This document shows positions 7,201 through 16,282 of a DNA stretch of 64,000 nt, in pieces. The translations under genes were made by a program, and so were the position numbers. The stretch is taken from assembly GCA_964395095.1 (NCBI GenBank), contig CAYMZZ010000019.1, positions 1 to 64,000 of the forward strand. Direction: 5' to 3'. This stretch comes from CAYMZZ01 sp964395095 (GTDB taxonomy: Bacteria; Bacteroidota; Bacteroidia; Chitinophagales; Chitinophagaceae). Position 1 is the first letter of the stretch. Each line of letters starts with the position of its first letter. The notes beneath the pieces were generated by a model. It was not told where the DNA came from, did not search any database, and saw nothing but the letters and a program-made list of their open reading frames with translations.

Positions 7201-7442
7201 GCTACCTACAACATTGGTGTTGCCAATAGTGGGGCTGGACAACGGAGCAATCATCAGTGGTAATTCTGCTGCACTGTGTCGGGGCTTGACGAATCTGCCT
7301 GCGTGCACACAAGTAAGGCCCAGCAACAGGAAGTAATATATTTTGAATTAACTTTACACGGTACGGCGAGCAGGCTCAGCGACAGTTAGGGCTGGAGATT
7401 CATAGAATATCGGTATGGCGGAAATCCCTGTTCGTTAAGTGC
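7201..7442 (+). other. attC-like recombination site (attC-7), partly decayed
   Basis: The left part is clear: GCTACCTACAAC (7201-7212) then ATTGGTGTTGCCAATAGTGG. Two GTT-type boxes are possible on the right, GTTAGGGCTGG (7385-7395) and GTTAAGTGC (7434-7442), and neither matches a box after the next gene. It may be two overlapping decayed sites. Confidence 0.4.
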
Positions 7443-7465
7443 TATTAAATACCTCTTTATAGCTT

Positions 7466-8050
7466 ATGCTAAAATTAGCCCTTCTATCCATTATTGTATT
7501 CTGTTCCACAGTATTAGTTGGTCAGGAAAGTGGGAGAATGTTTTCTTTTAAGGTTGTAGGATGGAATCTTGTTTTGTCCGATAAATTCGAATTAGTTTCA
7601 GCAGAGGAAAATGCGATTCGGATGGAACGTGGCGCAAAGGCAATCGAGGACATGAACGATATTAAAGTTGATGCTTCAACAACACGTACTTTGATCAGCG
7701 CCACGAAAGAAACGTATAACTATTTTAATGCAACGATTACGCCTTTTGATACTGCAACCGATGGTAGTTATGAAACTGCAAATCAAAGCGTTAAGGATTT
7801 AGTCTACAAGACAATGGCTGCTAAAATGCCAAATGAACAAATAGACTCTTCCTCTGCAAATCATATAATTGATGGGTTGCTTTTTAATAAATTTACAATT
7901 AATGTAAAGACCGAAAAAGTGTCCTTTGGCATGGTGCTGTTAACGAAGCTTTATAGGGGGTTTGACTTTGGTATTAGTTACGTATACCTGAACGATGAAA
8001 CCAGGAAGGAAATCGAAGAGATGTTAGCCGGTTCTCGGTTTGACAAGTAG
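7466..8050 (+). CDS. Secreted protein of unknown function
   Basis: This encodes 194 residues with a signal peptide ending STVLVGQ (about residue 19). The mature part (KFELVSAEENAIRMERGAK and a DGLLFNKFTINVKTEK stretch) is soluble with alpha/beta character. I do not recognise a family. It lies after attC-7. No clear recombination box follows it; a weak match GCATATCGCATGG is at about 8057. The gap to the next gene (8051-8309) holds no other feature I can support. Confidence 0.5.
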   Translation: MLKLALLSIIVFCSTVLVGQESGRMFSFKVVGWNLVLSDKFELVSAEENAIRMERGAKAIEDMNDIKVDASTTRTLISATKETYNYFNATITPFDTATDGSYETANQSVKDLVYKTMAAKMPNEQIDSSSANHIIDGLLFNKFTINVKTEKVSFGMVLLTKLYRGFDFGISYVYLNDETRKEIEEMLAGSRFDK

Positions 8051-8309
8051 ATAAGTAGCATATCGCATGGACGAAATGGCAGTGGAGGCATAGATTCTCC
8101 GATTTTGGTTGGCGCTTCTGCCTGCTGGACTTTGGATTGACGCGCTTTATATACGCCGCAGCGATGAATTACTAGAAGTTTCGCGGCATGGGGATGCTGG
8201 GAAACATCGACCATAGAATTTAACTAACATATGCCCTGTAAGTACTATTACAGTACACGATCACATCGGCAATATTTAAACCTTGGCTGCTTTTTATAGG
8301 ACTTAATGT

Positions 8310-9353
8310 ATGAGGATTCGATTAACACTTCTCTTGCTGATAGTTGTTCATGCTTCAATTGGACAAACTTCCAAAAGTAATTTTTCACTAATTGACAAGC
8401 GAGTCAAGAGCATTCAGCCATCGCCAGTTGATAATCTTTCGAGAAAACTTACTTCGCCGTACAAAACACAATTAGAGAAAGTTCGCTCAATATTTCGGTG
8501 GATTACAGAGAATATTGAGTATGATGTTGTAGGCTATCATAATGGCAAAGATATTTATGAAGGTCTTTTTAGGCCAGGCATATCAACCATTGATTCTATT
8601 GTACAAAAGGACTACAATGATCGAATTGTAGAAAAAGTATTAACAGAGAAAAAGGCTATTTGTGATGGGTATGCAAGATTATTTAAAACTTTATGCGACA
8701 AAGCGAATATTCCAAGCGTTGTAATAAGCGGATACGCCAGAAGGTATTCAGACCCTATCGGTGTTGTAACTGAAAGAGGACACGCCTGGAATGCAGTTTT
8801 TATCGATAACAAATGGCAATTGCTTGACCCAACCTGGGCAAGTGGGTATGTTAATGAATCCGAAACGAAGTTTTTCAAGGAGTACGATAATTTCTACTTC
8901 CTGACCGACCCGGTAAAGTTCTTCAACAACCATTACCCTTCTAACCCAAAATGGTCACTACTGCCGAATACACCCAGTCGGCAACAGTTTTACGGCTATC
9001 CTTATTTTTACCCGGACTTTTATGCGTCACAGATTACTTTTATTCAACCAACAAACGGTATTATTGATATTACTCCGGTGAATAAGAAAGTAAGAATTGA
9101 ACTGGAGTCGGATGCAAAAGTAAAAGAGCTTGATATTTTAGAGTACCCATATCAAACAGACACGGCGCATTTTGATTCGGCTGACGATACATTGTCGTTC
9201 GAGGAATTGGAAAAGAAGTATGCGCCAAAATTTAAGATTATTGGCAGAAAAATTTATTGGGATTATGAAATACAGTCTCCTCAAACCGAGCGACTTGATA
9301 TTCTATTCAACAATAAATTGGTTTTAAGTTATAGGGTACGCAGGTACCAATAG
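8310..9353 (+). CDS. Secreted transglutaminase-like (papain-fold) protein
   Basis: This encodes 347 residues with a signal peptide ending ASIGQ (about residue 19). A transglutaminase-like core is visible with the catalytic triad in order: Cys118 in KAICDGYA, His158 in RGHAWNAV and Asp173 in LLDPTW. Secreted bacterial members of this superfamily are mostly proteases or amidases of unknown substrate, and cross-linking is not implied. The C-terminal third (about 240-347) is beta-rich and unassigned. Upstream and downstream spacers show no intact recombination site. Confidence 0.75.
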   Translation: MRIRLTLLLLIVVHASIGQTSKSNFSLIDKRVKSIQPSPVDNLSRKLTSPYKTQLEKVRSIFRWITENIEYDVVGYHNGKDIYEGLFRPGISTIDSIVQKDYNDRIVEKVLTEKKAICDGYARLFKTLCDKANIPSVVISGYARRYSDPIGVVTERGHAWNAVFIDNKWQLLDPTWASGYVNESETKFFKEYDNFYFLTDPVKFFNNHYPSNPKWSLLPNTPSRQQFYGYPYFYPDFYASQITFIQPTNGIIDITPVNKKVRIELESDAKVKELDILEYPYQTDTAHFDSADDTLSFEELEKKYAPKFKIIGRKIYWDYEIQSPQTERLDILFNNKLVLSYRVRRYQ

Positions 9354-9690
9354 GCATCAGCCCGTAGTTGCTTTTAGCTGTATTTTGCGTCAGATCCTAA
9401 TTATTTCAATAATGATTAAACTACCACATTGGTTTAGTATAATTTTGGCAGAAGTGCTAAGCTGGAAACTTAATCTTTATTTAATGGTATAGCAGGTATG
9501 AATCGGAAAGAGCATTGAATGCAAGTCCTTCACAAAGGCTTATCACTTTTATTCCCTGGATCTGGAGGCGTTCGTGGTTTTGGTTTTGTCGACGAGCACA
9601 TGCATTTAGGCATTTGAGTCAGTAATCATCTTTATAGTATTATCAGAAGCTGGCCTGGCTGACCTGTGGACCTATAGTGCTACATCAGCA
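9354..9690 (+). other. Gap with a decayed attC-like site
   Basis: The motif CTACCACATTGGTTTAG (from 9421) resembles the left ends of sites 6 and 7. The right end CCTATAGTGCTAC (9671-9683) repeats the box of attC-2 (ACCTATAGTGC) and is nearly complementary to GATAGCCACTAAAA (10229-10242) after the next gene. I see no protein gene here. Confidence 0.3.
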
Positions 9691-9723
9691 TTGCATTATG
9701 GTTGGCTGCCATCAATTTCTACC

Positions 9724-10230
9724 ATGCGAACATTCTCTTTAGTCATTTTTTGGGTAGCAATATTACTGCTGGTTCTATGGGTGGGCGTACCTATTATTGC
9801 TGATATAAGCGGGCTTATATTGACGGACAAAGGGATATCCAATTTTTATCATAGCAGCAGGTATATCGTAGTCCCCACTGCCTTTCTGTTGACCTTATTC
9901 AAAACATTGAAGAAGGGCAATGCCTGGCATATGGGGTTGAGAACAATCTTGTTGACTGTGGGGGCGGCTTTTTTTGCGGTTTTATTCTTTATGGTCGGAT
10001 TTTTCGAGAGCTTTTGTGGATCAACAACTAAGCGAACCTTATTTATTAATCGGCAAGTGCCGACATCCGGCATCTTTTTGAGAGAATTTGGATGTGGGGC
10101 AGCAAGTGCGGGAGAAAGGGCGGAGATGGTTAGAGTGGATACTGTGTTTAGAATATTCATAAGGGTTCGGGAGCTGGATACGAGCAATCTGGATAGAGAT
10201 ATTTGGATCAGGCAGCCTGATGCGGAGTGA
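9724..10230 (+). CDS. Membrane protein of unknown function
   Basis: This encodes about 168 residues from the ATG at 9724, chosen because the membrane segment starts there (LVIFWVAILLLVLWVGV); an ATG at 9691 gives a longer form. Three hydrophobic segments lie at about residues 5-25, 45-62 and 75-100, followed by a soluble tail with two cysteines. I do not recognise a family. The TGA stop overlaps a decayed recombination box (10229-10242). Confidence 0.45.
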   Translation: MRTFSLVIFWVAILLLVLWVGVPIIADISGLILTDKGISNFYHSSRYIVVPTAFLLTLFKTLKKGNAWHMGLRTILLTVGAAFFAVLFFMVGFFESFCGSTTKRTLFINRQVPTSGIFLREFGCGAASAGERAEMVRVDTVFRIFIRVRELDTSNLDRDIWIRQPDAE

Positions 10231-10390
10231 TAGCCACTAAAATCACTTTGGAGCAATTCTGGCTTCAGAATATGCTCTGAATTTGATAAATCTATACGGT
10301 TCTTGCTCATAAGCCTGGCGTCTTTATGAAGAGCAACCGCCACTTCGCCCAAAATGAGCCTTTAGATGCGGAATTTATGACTAATCGTTT

Positions 10391-10525
10391 ATGAGAATGG
10401 TGATTGACTTATTATACGGCAGATTTAATATGTCCCCATTGGTATTTGGGGTTTCATTAGCCATGGTGGCTATATTTCTCTTTATCGAGTGGGTAAAAGA
10501 TGAGAGAAAGAAGCCCAAGGTTTAG
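10391..10525 (+). CDS. Small single-helix membrane protein
   Basis: This open frame encodes 44 residues: a short amphipathic start, one membrane helix (PLVFGVSLAMVAIFLFIEWV) and a charged tail KDERKKPKV. The composition (hydrophobic helix then basic tail) is typical of real small membrane proteins, but there is no homology evidence that I can give. Support is limited to open frame and composition. Confidence 0.35.
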   Translation: MRMVIDLLYGRFNMSPLVFGVSLAMVAIFLFIEWVKDERKKPKV

Positions 10526-10721
10526 TCAATTGAAATGGTAAATCTGCGTGTGTAATCGATAGTGCGCCTACTTAAGTATGGTAAAGCCTGGCAGTGGTTT
10601 CCTATCATTCCCTAAGCAACAGATATTAACATTGCATTGCTAATATGGCAGATGACGATTATAATCTCAGGCATTTGTACCTTTAATTGGCAGCGGTGTC
10701 GGTCTGAATCTAGAATGAATA

Positions 10722-11186
10722 TTGGCACTTTACCAATGCGTTAAGGTTACCTGTCATTTGTTTAAACATTATTACCGGGTGAATCAATCGCTTCTAAATA
10801 AACTCCTGATTGCGACTTTAAGTGTGATTAGCTTAGTGATGTTTATGGTTCCTTATAATTTGATATTCTTCAGGGAAGGTGAAAGTAGCGAAATTGATGG
10901 ATGGAAATCGACTTACGTTTATGATGATATTATTTTGACGATTATTTATCTTCCATTTATTGTGCTTTGGTTTACTTCCCTTTTTCTGAAAAATATGTCT
11001 ATCAAAAGGATTTTAAAAGGCATCCTGGGCATTTTGTCGATTTTGTATTTGGTTATAGCATTTCTTAATCTCACTATGGTAGCTCAGGATGTAATTCCTT
11101 ATATTGGGGTATACTTGTCTGTACTAATATTTCCGTTATTCCTTGGTTATCTAATGAGCTCCAGGAAAACATCTCGAGAAAGCTAG
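10722..11186 (+). CDS. Four-helix membrane protein, unknown
   Basis: This encodes up to 154 residues from a TTG at 10722; an internal ATG at 10839 would cut into the first helix, so the start is uncertain. Four hydrophobic segments lie at about 27-50, 68-86, 94-115 and 123-145. The tail SSRKTSRES is basic and cytoplasmic by the positive-inside rule. I do not recognise a family. Confidence 0.45.
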   Translation: MALYQCVKVTCHLFKHYYRVNQSLLNKLLIATLSVISLVMFMVPYNLIFFREGESSEIDGWKSTYVYDDIILTIIYLPFIVLWFTSLFLKNMSIKRILKGILGILSILYLVIAFLNLTMVAQDVIPYIGVYLSVLIFPLFLGYLMSSRKTSRES

Positions 11187-11464
11187 AACGGCTTTTGAAT
11201 GTGGGATTGGCTTAAATCAACTGCAAAATTGAAATGATTAGCGAGGGATAATATAAAACGAATGTAATTGGTTTTGACAGTCTAACAGACCGGAGGTTGT
11301 TTTCCAGGTTGGATGAATACGGCTAAAGGCAAGCCTGATCGCGAGCTTTTGGTGTATTTTTACATTCTACCGGAGCTCCCGACTGGAATAGCATTGGATG
11401 CCATTGCAGACAGCCATCCATCACAGCTGGCATTATTTTATAATAATAGACAATATTGAAAAAA

Positions 11465-12322
11465 ATGACAAAAATAACAGGCATTTTATTCGTCCAGATT
11501 TTATGGGCGATAGCCGGAAATGGACAAGAGTTTTTTGAAGATGGAAGTATGAAGCTAACCGAAGTTTCTACCGACAAGGAATATGGTTACGAACCCAACC
11601 ATAAGACCTCAATTAAAGTCGGGAAAATTGAGAATGAGCAAGCTTATTTGAAGGCATTGCGAGGGCCCAATGGCGAGACTATTCAGTTTAGGCGAGTGTC
11701 AAGTTGCTGTGAATTCAAAAGCAAGTCAGCGTCTTTCGGTACAGGGCTATTGGACAAATACGAAGTTTTTTTCCAGGGACTAAAAAAACCGATCGTTCTA
11801 TATCTTAACGGGTATGACTATGAGAGTCCAAAAGCGCCCTTGGGGTTCACTTTTGTTGCAGCAGGTGCAGTAGAAAAGCCAGTAAAGTTTCCAGCAGACA
11901 GTATAGTAAAAGTGGACTTTTGCAACACTCAGATACAATTTGCAGTTGGAAAGGAATCCTTATTGAAGGATAATATTGGTGAGAAACCGGAGCCAGATAC
12001 AAACCCTACTTTTAAAGGCGGACTGGAAGAATTGAAAAAATATTTTTCTGACAAGCCATTGACTGATGAAAGAGTCAAGGATGTAGTTTTTAGGGTTGCT
12101 ATTGCTTTTGTTGTTGACTGTAACGGTAAGGCTGGAAATTTTATAATTATAACAAAAGGGAAAGGGCTTGCTGAAACATTTGCTAACCAGGTTTTAGAAA
12201 GAGTAAATAAAATGCCGCAGAATTGGAAAGCTGCCACTAAAAACGGCGAGAAGGTTGATTGCTATCAGGTTTTATCTTTTACCGTGGCAGGCGGACAACT
12301 TGACAAAGTTTCGTACAGATGA
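11465..12322 (+). CDS. Secreted protein with TonB C-terminal-like domain
   Basis: This encodes about 285 residues. The ATG at 11465 starts a signal peptide ending AGNGQ; the frame also has a TTG at 11456. The last 95 residues show the TonB-C pattern of Bacteroidota: PTFKGGLEELKKYF, then FVVDCNGKAGNF, then VLERVNKMPQNWKAATKNGEKVDCYQVLSFTV. The N-terminal 190 residues are unassigned. Stand-alone secreted proteins with this domain are common in the phylum and their role is mostly unknown, so transport energisation should not be assumed. The gap before it (11187-11464) shows nothing I can support. Confidence 0.6.
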   Translation: MTKITGILFVQILWAIAGNGQEFFEDGSMKLTEVSTDKEYGYEPNHKTSIKVGKIENEQAYLKALRGPNGETIQFRRVSSCCEFKSKSASFGTGLLDKYEVFFQGLKKPIVLYLNGYDYESPKAPLGFTFVAAGAVEKPVKFPADSIVKVDFCNTQIQFAVGKESLLKDNIGEKPEPDTNPTFKGGLEELKKYFSDKPLTDERVKDVVFRVAIAFVVDCNGKAGNFIIITKGKGLAETFANQVLERVNKMPQNWKAATKNGEKVDCYQVLSFTVAGGQLDKVSYR

Positions 12323-12557
12323 CAAAGGAGTGAATAACTACTCGTAAGATCCATTGCCAATTTGTGGATATATGCTAACGGAATTGTACGTAATGACTTT
12401 AATTAGTAGTAGGGAAACGTTAACTTTCTGACTATTTTGTAATTGTAGAGCCTGCGGATTGATCTTTGACGCTTACTCGACCGTTAGCTTATTTCGATGA
12501 AATAGTTCAATCTACCGGACTGATTTATTTTTAAAATGGCATGCCTAAAACTATTTT

Positions 12558-13205
12558 ATGAGACACTATTTACTCATAGTTATCTTTTCAATGGTAAATT
12601 ACATGAGCTCCGCACAGACACTGGATAAGTATGCAGACGAACTTTATTTTGGAATGCTTTCAATTACGCCAGACAGTTCAATAACCGACTTTTTGAAAAG
12701 ATATTTTCCCGCTGTATTCAAAACAAATGACAGTACAAGCGGTTGGACTGCTTATCCACCTGGTATTATCGATGAGCCGAATAATTATACAGTGATACAT
12801 TCTTATGTGTTTAGTGCCCATCCACATTTCAAAGGGCATTTTAAATCCGGACAACTTGCCATTACGGGGAAAATTTACACCGACGAGAGATGGAATGGAG
12901 ACCTCAAAGACATAAGACTTTGGTTTGAGTTTGATAACGAAACAGACGCAAGGAATTCCTTCAATCAACTGGTGGATACGTTTTCAAGCTTCAATGCAGA
13001 TAAACGAATAACATCACAGCAAGGAATGGATAAAGCAGAATTTACTGACAAGAGTAGCGATAAATATTATAGCCGCATTGAGGTCATTTTGGCGACTGAC
13101 TATTCCCTTGGAAAGCGTTATGTTATGCCTACTGAAAATGAGCTGTCGATAATTCATGGAGCTGGATATAGAATGTTTATTAATGTGGGCAATGACCTTC
13201 ATTGA
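12558..13205 (+). CDS. Secreted protein of unknown function
   Basis: This encodes 215 residues with a signal peptide ending MSSAQ (about residue 20). The mature protein is acidic, aromatic-rich and lacks cysteines. No family is recognised. A GTT-type box (GTTAGCTTATTTCG, from 12483) precedes it in the position seen in the cassette array, without a matching partner after the gene. Confidence 0.5.
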   Translation: MRHYLLIVIFSMVNYMSSAQTLDKYADELYFGMLSITPDSSITDFLKRYFPAVFKTNDSTSGWTAYPPGIIDEPNNYTVIHSYVFSAHPHFKGHFKSGQLAITGKIYTDERWNGDLKDIRLWFEFDNETDARNSFNQLVDTFSSFNADKRITSQQGMDKAEFTDKSSDKYYSRIEVILATDYSLGKRYVMPTENELSIIHGAGYRMFINVGNDLH

Positions 13206-13555
13206 CCTATCGGCGCACTAGAATCTGGAGGCTGAAATGCCGGTTGACTGAGCACAGCATCCAGATTTGTATGCCCTCTCTGCGTTTGTTCCTGTGTGAG
13301 GAGCACTATTGAACAGAGGATTATTTTGTGTGCTTGGGTTTATCAATAGTGATGTATTTCCCGGGCTGACGATCTAGTTTTCAAGATTTCCTTTGCTGTA
13401 AGCTGTACTTTAGAATATTGGCTTTCAATTTAAGTTTAGCTACTAAATTCATCATCGGTAATATGTTTGGGCTTTGTATCTGTGTCGACAGGTTATTGAA
13501 CGCCGGCACAGCAGCAAGGCCTAAAAGTTAGCTGGAATTCCGGATCTTAGCATAA
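13206..13555 (+). other. Gap with a decayed attC-like site
   Basis: The left-arm-like motif CTTGGGTTTATCAATAGTG (about 13331) followed by GGGCTGACG near 13366 resembles sites 2 and 7. The right end (13501-13541, CACAGCAGCAAGGCC then GTTAGCTGGAATTCC) closely resembles the right ends of attC-1 and attC-3. After the following gene, TTCTGCTGAC (about 14139) is a weak complement of the GTTAGC box. No gene is seen. Confidence 0.35.
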
Positions 13556-14131
13556 ATGATACGTCTTACCATAATATTGTTTGTTTTTACGAGTGCCTGC
13601 AATTTTAGTTGTGGCAGCAGCGAGTCAGGAGCTGAGCACCCACCGGCGGATCTCTTGAAATATAGAATTGGTGACTGTTTATATTTCAAATCAAGCGATA
13701 CCACTTATGGTTGTCTGGTTGTTTGTGATTTTTCACAAGATGTTGCAGGGATTTGGTATGGCGCCTTTTATACTGATTATGATTCCGCAGAAATACCTAC
13801 ACTTCAATCAATAAGGGAGGGGAAAGTAATGGGCAGAAAAGTTGAAAGTGCCATTGATACAGCGGGATTTAGGAAAGCTTTAGACGGTGATTTTATAATA
13901 GACACGCTTTTCACAAACACTGATGGTTTTAAGCTACTTGGTAATATAAGTTTACGGCCGATTCAATTGTGGTCACGTGGTTCCATGACCTCTATGCCCG
14001 TTTTACAATCATTATTTCACCAGAAAAAGCAAATCAGATTGAAACCACCAGACCATTATAGCGAGTATATAAATAAACTGGAGAAGTTTCATCCGGAGGA
14101 ATATTTTGAAATGAAGGATTTTATCAATTGA
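13556..14131 (+). CDS. Lipoprotein of unknown function
   Basis: This encodes 191 residues with a lipoprotein signal (MIRLTIILFVFTSAC, lipobox cysteine at residue 15). The mature part is soluble and of mixed alpha/beta character (CLVVCDFSQDVAGIWYGAF) with no recognised domain. The ATG lies 15 bases after a GTT-type box, as in the cassette units. The gap after it (14132-14358) holds only weak recombination-site traces. Confidence 0.5.
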   Translation: MIRLTIILFVFTSACNFSCGSSESGAEHPPADLLKYRIGDCLYFKSSDTTYGCLVVCDFSQDVAGIWYGAFYTDYDSAEIPTLQSIREGKVMGRKVESAIDTAGFRKALDGDFIIDTLFTNTDGFKLLGNISLRPIQLWSRGSMTSMPVLQSLFHQKKQIRLKPPDHYSEYINKLEKFHPEEYFEMKDFIN

Positions 14132-14358
14132 CCATAACTTCTGCTGACATAGGGTTTAGCCTTGGGAGCTATTTACATATATGTCCTGATCAATTTAATT
14201 TTGCTGTATTGCCTATACACTGGAGGATTGCGCCCCAGCGGCGGAATAAAGATTCATCTCCATAGCTTTACTCGGTTTTATATCCGGACATAGGGTGACT
14301 CAGAATATCACCATTTCGCCAATCCAACAGCGTCAGTAACCTTGTTCAAGCAAATTTT

Positions 14359-14946
14359 ATGCGAGTAATCATAACAATATTTTGTTTGACCTTTTACTTT
14401 TTGGCGACTGGTCAAATAATTGAGTATCGCCATGACAGTTTGTTCGTAAACAACTTCTACGTGGACGCACAAACAGACAAAGCCGCAATTGACAGTTTGC
14501 TAAGCACAAAGGGTAAGATCAGGACGTCCAAAGACAAGTACAAATTAAATCCGGAAACAGGGAAAAGTGTTGTGCTGACAACTTATTATTACTATGACCT
14601 TGGACTGTTCTTTCGGCGGTATGATTATGACACAGCCAAACTTTCAGTTGGCATCAAGCTCTATCGTGACACAGACCGAAAAGTAGACAGGCAAGCTGAG
14701 CTAACCGAAACCTTCAAAGGAGAATTGTTGATTGCAGGTAATTATATGAACGACAAGCGGACAATTGTGCAGTTACAGCAACTTAAGAACTGCGCCGTGC
14801 GTGTTAGCCAGGCTACGGTGGGCTCATATTCCTCAATCATTGGTGGGGACATAATTTACGAGCAGAATATTATAAGGCTTTCATTTGACATAAGGACGAA
14901 AGAGCTTATTTCCGTATTTATTCACCACAATTTTAAAGACAGATAG
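14359..14946 (+). CDS. Secreted protein of unknown function
   Basis: This encodes 195 residues with a signal peptide ending FLATGQ (about residue 18). Residues 27-75 (NNFYVDAQTDKAAIDSLL then YYYYDLGLFFRRYDYD) look like a two-layer fold seen in small Bacteroidota secreted proteins, but I cannot name the family. It ends 5 bases before TTCTTAACATGGGGTTTTACG, which matches the left end of attC-2, so it likely was a cassette gene. Confidence 0.5.
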   Translation: MRVIITIFCLTFYFLATGQIIEYRHDSLFVNNFYVDAQTDKAAIDSLLSTKGKIRTSKDKYKLNPETGKSVVLTTYYYYDLGLFFRRYDYDTAKLSVGIKLYRDTDRKVDRQAELTETFKGELLIAGNYMNDKRTIVQLQQLKNCAVRVSQATVGSYSSIIGGDIIYEQNIIRLSFDIRTKELISVFIHHNFKDR

Positions 14947-14950
14947 TTTA

Positions 14951-15030
14951 GTTCTTAACATGGGGTTTTACGCAAGTCGGGAAAAGTATCTTATATTCAG
15001 CAAACTGCAGATCCCTGTTCGATTAACGAA
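14951..15030 (+). other. Short attC-like site
   Basis: GTTCTTAAC (14951-14959) followed by ATGGGGTTTTACGC is nearly identical to the start of attC-2 (CTTAAC ATGGGTTTTGCG). The right end reads CCCTGTTCGATTAACG, like CCCTGTTCGTTAAGTG at 7427-7441. At about 80 bases it is the shortest candidate. It makes the upstream ATG of the next frame (14960) part of the site and not a gene start. Confidence 0.35.
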
Positions 15031-15037
15031 ATATAAA

Positions 15038-15322
15038 ATGACAATTCGAGGACTCGGAATAGTTAGCATATTGATTTGCACAGTGGCTTCTTTTCTTATA
15101 TCCATTAGTGGAGATACGGAAGGTGCCGGACTTGGTGGGCTTTTTAACGTGATTCTTCCTCCTTTTGTTGGTGCGATTTCATTGATAATTTATTTGCTTG
15201 TATGTTGGATAAGCAAAGAGACGATACCTAGAGTGATTACCATAATCGGTTGCTGTTTGTATTTATTTTACATCGGCTTTAATTTTTTGTTTAACCCCGG
15301 GAACTTGCCAATTCCTTTTTAG
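15038..15322 (+). CDS. Small membrane protein, unknown
   Basis: This encodes 94 residues with three hydrophobic segments (about 4-23, 35-55 and 63-83). I chose the ATG at 15038 (MTIRGLGIVSILIC) because the upstream ATG at 14960 is part of an attC-like motif and encodes non-membrane residues. No family is recognised. Confidence 0.5.
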   Translation: MTIRGLGIVSILICTVASFLISISGDTEGAGLGGLFNVILPPFVGAISLIIYLLVCWISKETIPRVITIIGCCLYLFYIGFNFLFNPGNLPIPF

Positions 15323-15575
15323 TTTAGTTGCGCGGATGTCTATTGTATGCATTGGGAAGAGTCAGGAAACTACAATTTGCCAAGGGACGAAATTTGGTCA
15401 TTAGTTTTTTTTCTGTGTCAATAGGGTCCTGATTCGCTTGTGTTTAATATGACAATTTTCTGCTGGGTTTTGAAATGTTTTATTGGCTTTCTGCCTTTAA
15501 TCATGGAGAGTTTTGAATATTTGGCAGGTGGAAGCTGTGGGTAGCATTATCTTCTGGAGGTTGCACACAATTCTT

Positions 15576-16043
15576 ATGACACTTTATATCAATGATATTG
15601 TTACTATTAAAATTATAGAAGTATATTCCTATGGTTTAATTGGGATTTGCCAGAACTATAGGATTTATATAGACTTAGTGGAGCTAAGTTGGCAAGCACC
15701 GATTCCTAAAGAATCTATTCCTAAAGAGGGTGATGATATTAAAGGATTAGTTATTGGTAATTCGGATCGTCATGACTCCGATTACCTGGCATCTGTAAGA
15801 CAACTCGCTCCAGAAAAGAATCCCTGGTATGACCCATCAATATATAAAGTCGGCGAGGAGTTTATTGGGGAGATCGATTCGGTAAACACATTTGGCTGTT
15901 GGGCATTGCATCCCAATGGTGCCGATGTGCGGCTTTTGGTTGATGGAACTAAGGCTGGCCTAATAAAAGGTCAAAAATTAATTCTAAGAATTACCAACGT
16001 CAACGAAGGTGAGAGAAGGGTTGATGCGGAAATCATTCAATAG
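15576..16043 (+). CDS. Cytoplasmic protein with S1/OB-fold-like repeats
   Basis: This encodes 155 residues from the ATG at 15576; a TTG at 15513 would add 21 residues. There is no signal peptide. The C-terminal part (YKVGEEFIGEIDSVNTFGCW, then GLIKGQKLILRITNVN, then RRVDAEII) has the strand pattern of an S1-type RNA-binding OB fold. The N-terminal part (MTLYINDIVTIKII, then PKEGDDIKGLVIG) looks like a second, weaker copy. A role in nucleic acid binding is inferred from this pattern only. It stands out among exported neighbours as a cytoplasmic protein. Confidence 0.45.
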   Translation: MTLYINDIVTIKIIEVYSYGLIGICQNYRIYIDLVELSWQAPIPKESIPKEGDDIKGLVIGNSDRHDSDYLASVRQLAPEKNPWYDPSIYKVGEEFIGEIDSVNTFGCWALHPNGADVRLLVDGTKAGLIKGQKLILRITNVNEGERRVDAEIIQ

Positions 16044-16282
16044 AACCGGTTACAACATGCCGCTTTTGCAATGATGGTTGTCGAAAATGAACGCTTTAGG
16101 CCGATCTATATCCGTTTGTATGCTGAGTGGAATGAATAGAAACAAGCCCTATAAATAATGCCAGCTTCATTAACATTATCAACCATAGCTGCCAGGCTCG
16201 GGCACGGTTCCGGTTTAACGAATGACAGATTACCAGCACAGCGTCGAGCTCAATGACTTTTTCATAGTTAACAGGATTCAAA

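Noticed and set aside
9413..9492. Small open frame starting ATGATTAAACTACC
   Set aside because: It is only about 26 codons and lies within an attC-like motif.
14960..15037. N-terminal extension of the small membrane protein at 15038
   Set aside because: The ATG at 14960 is part of an attC-like motif (AACATGGGGTTTTACG) and the extension has no membrane or signal character.
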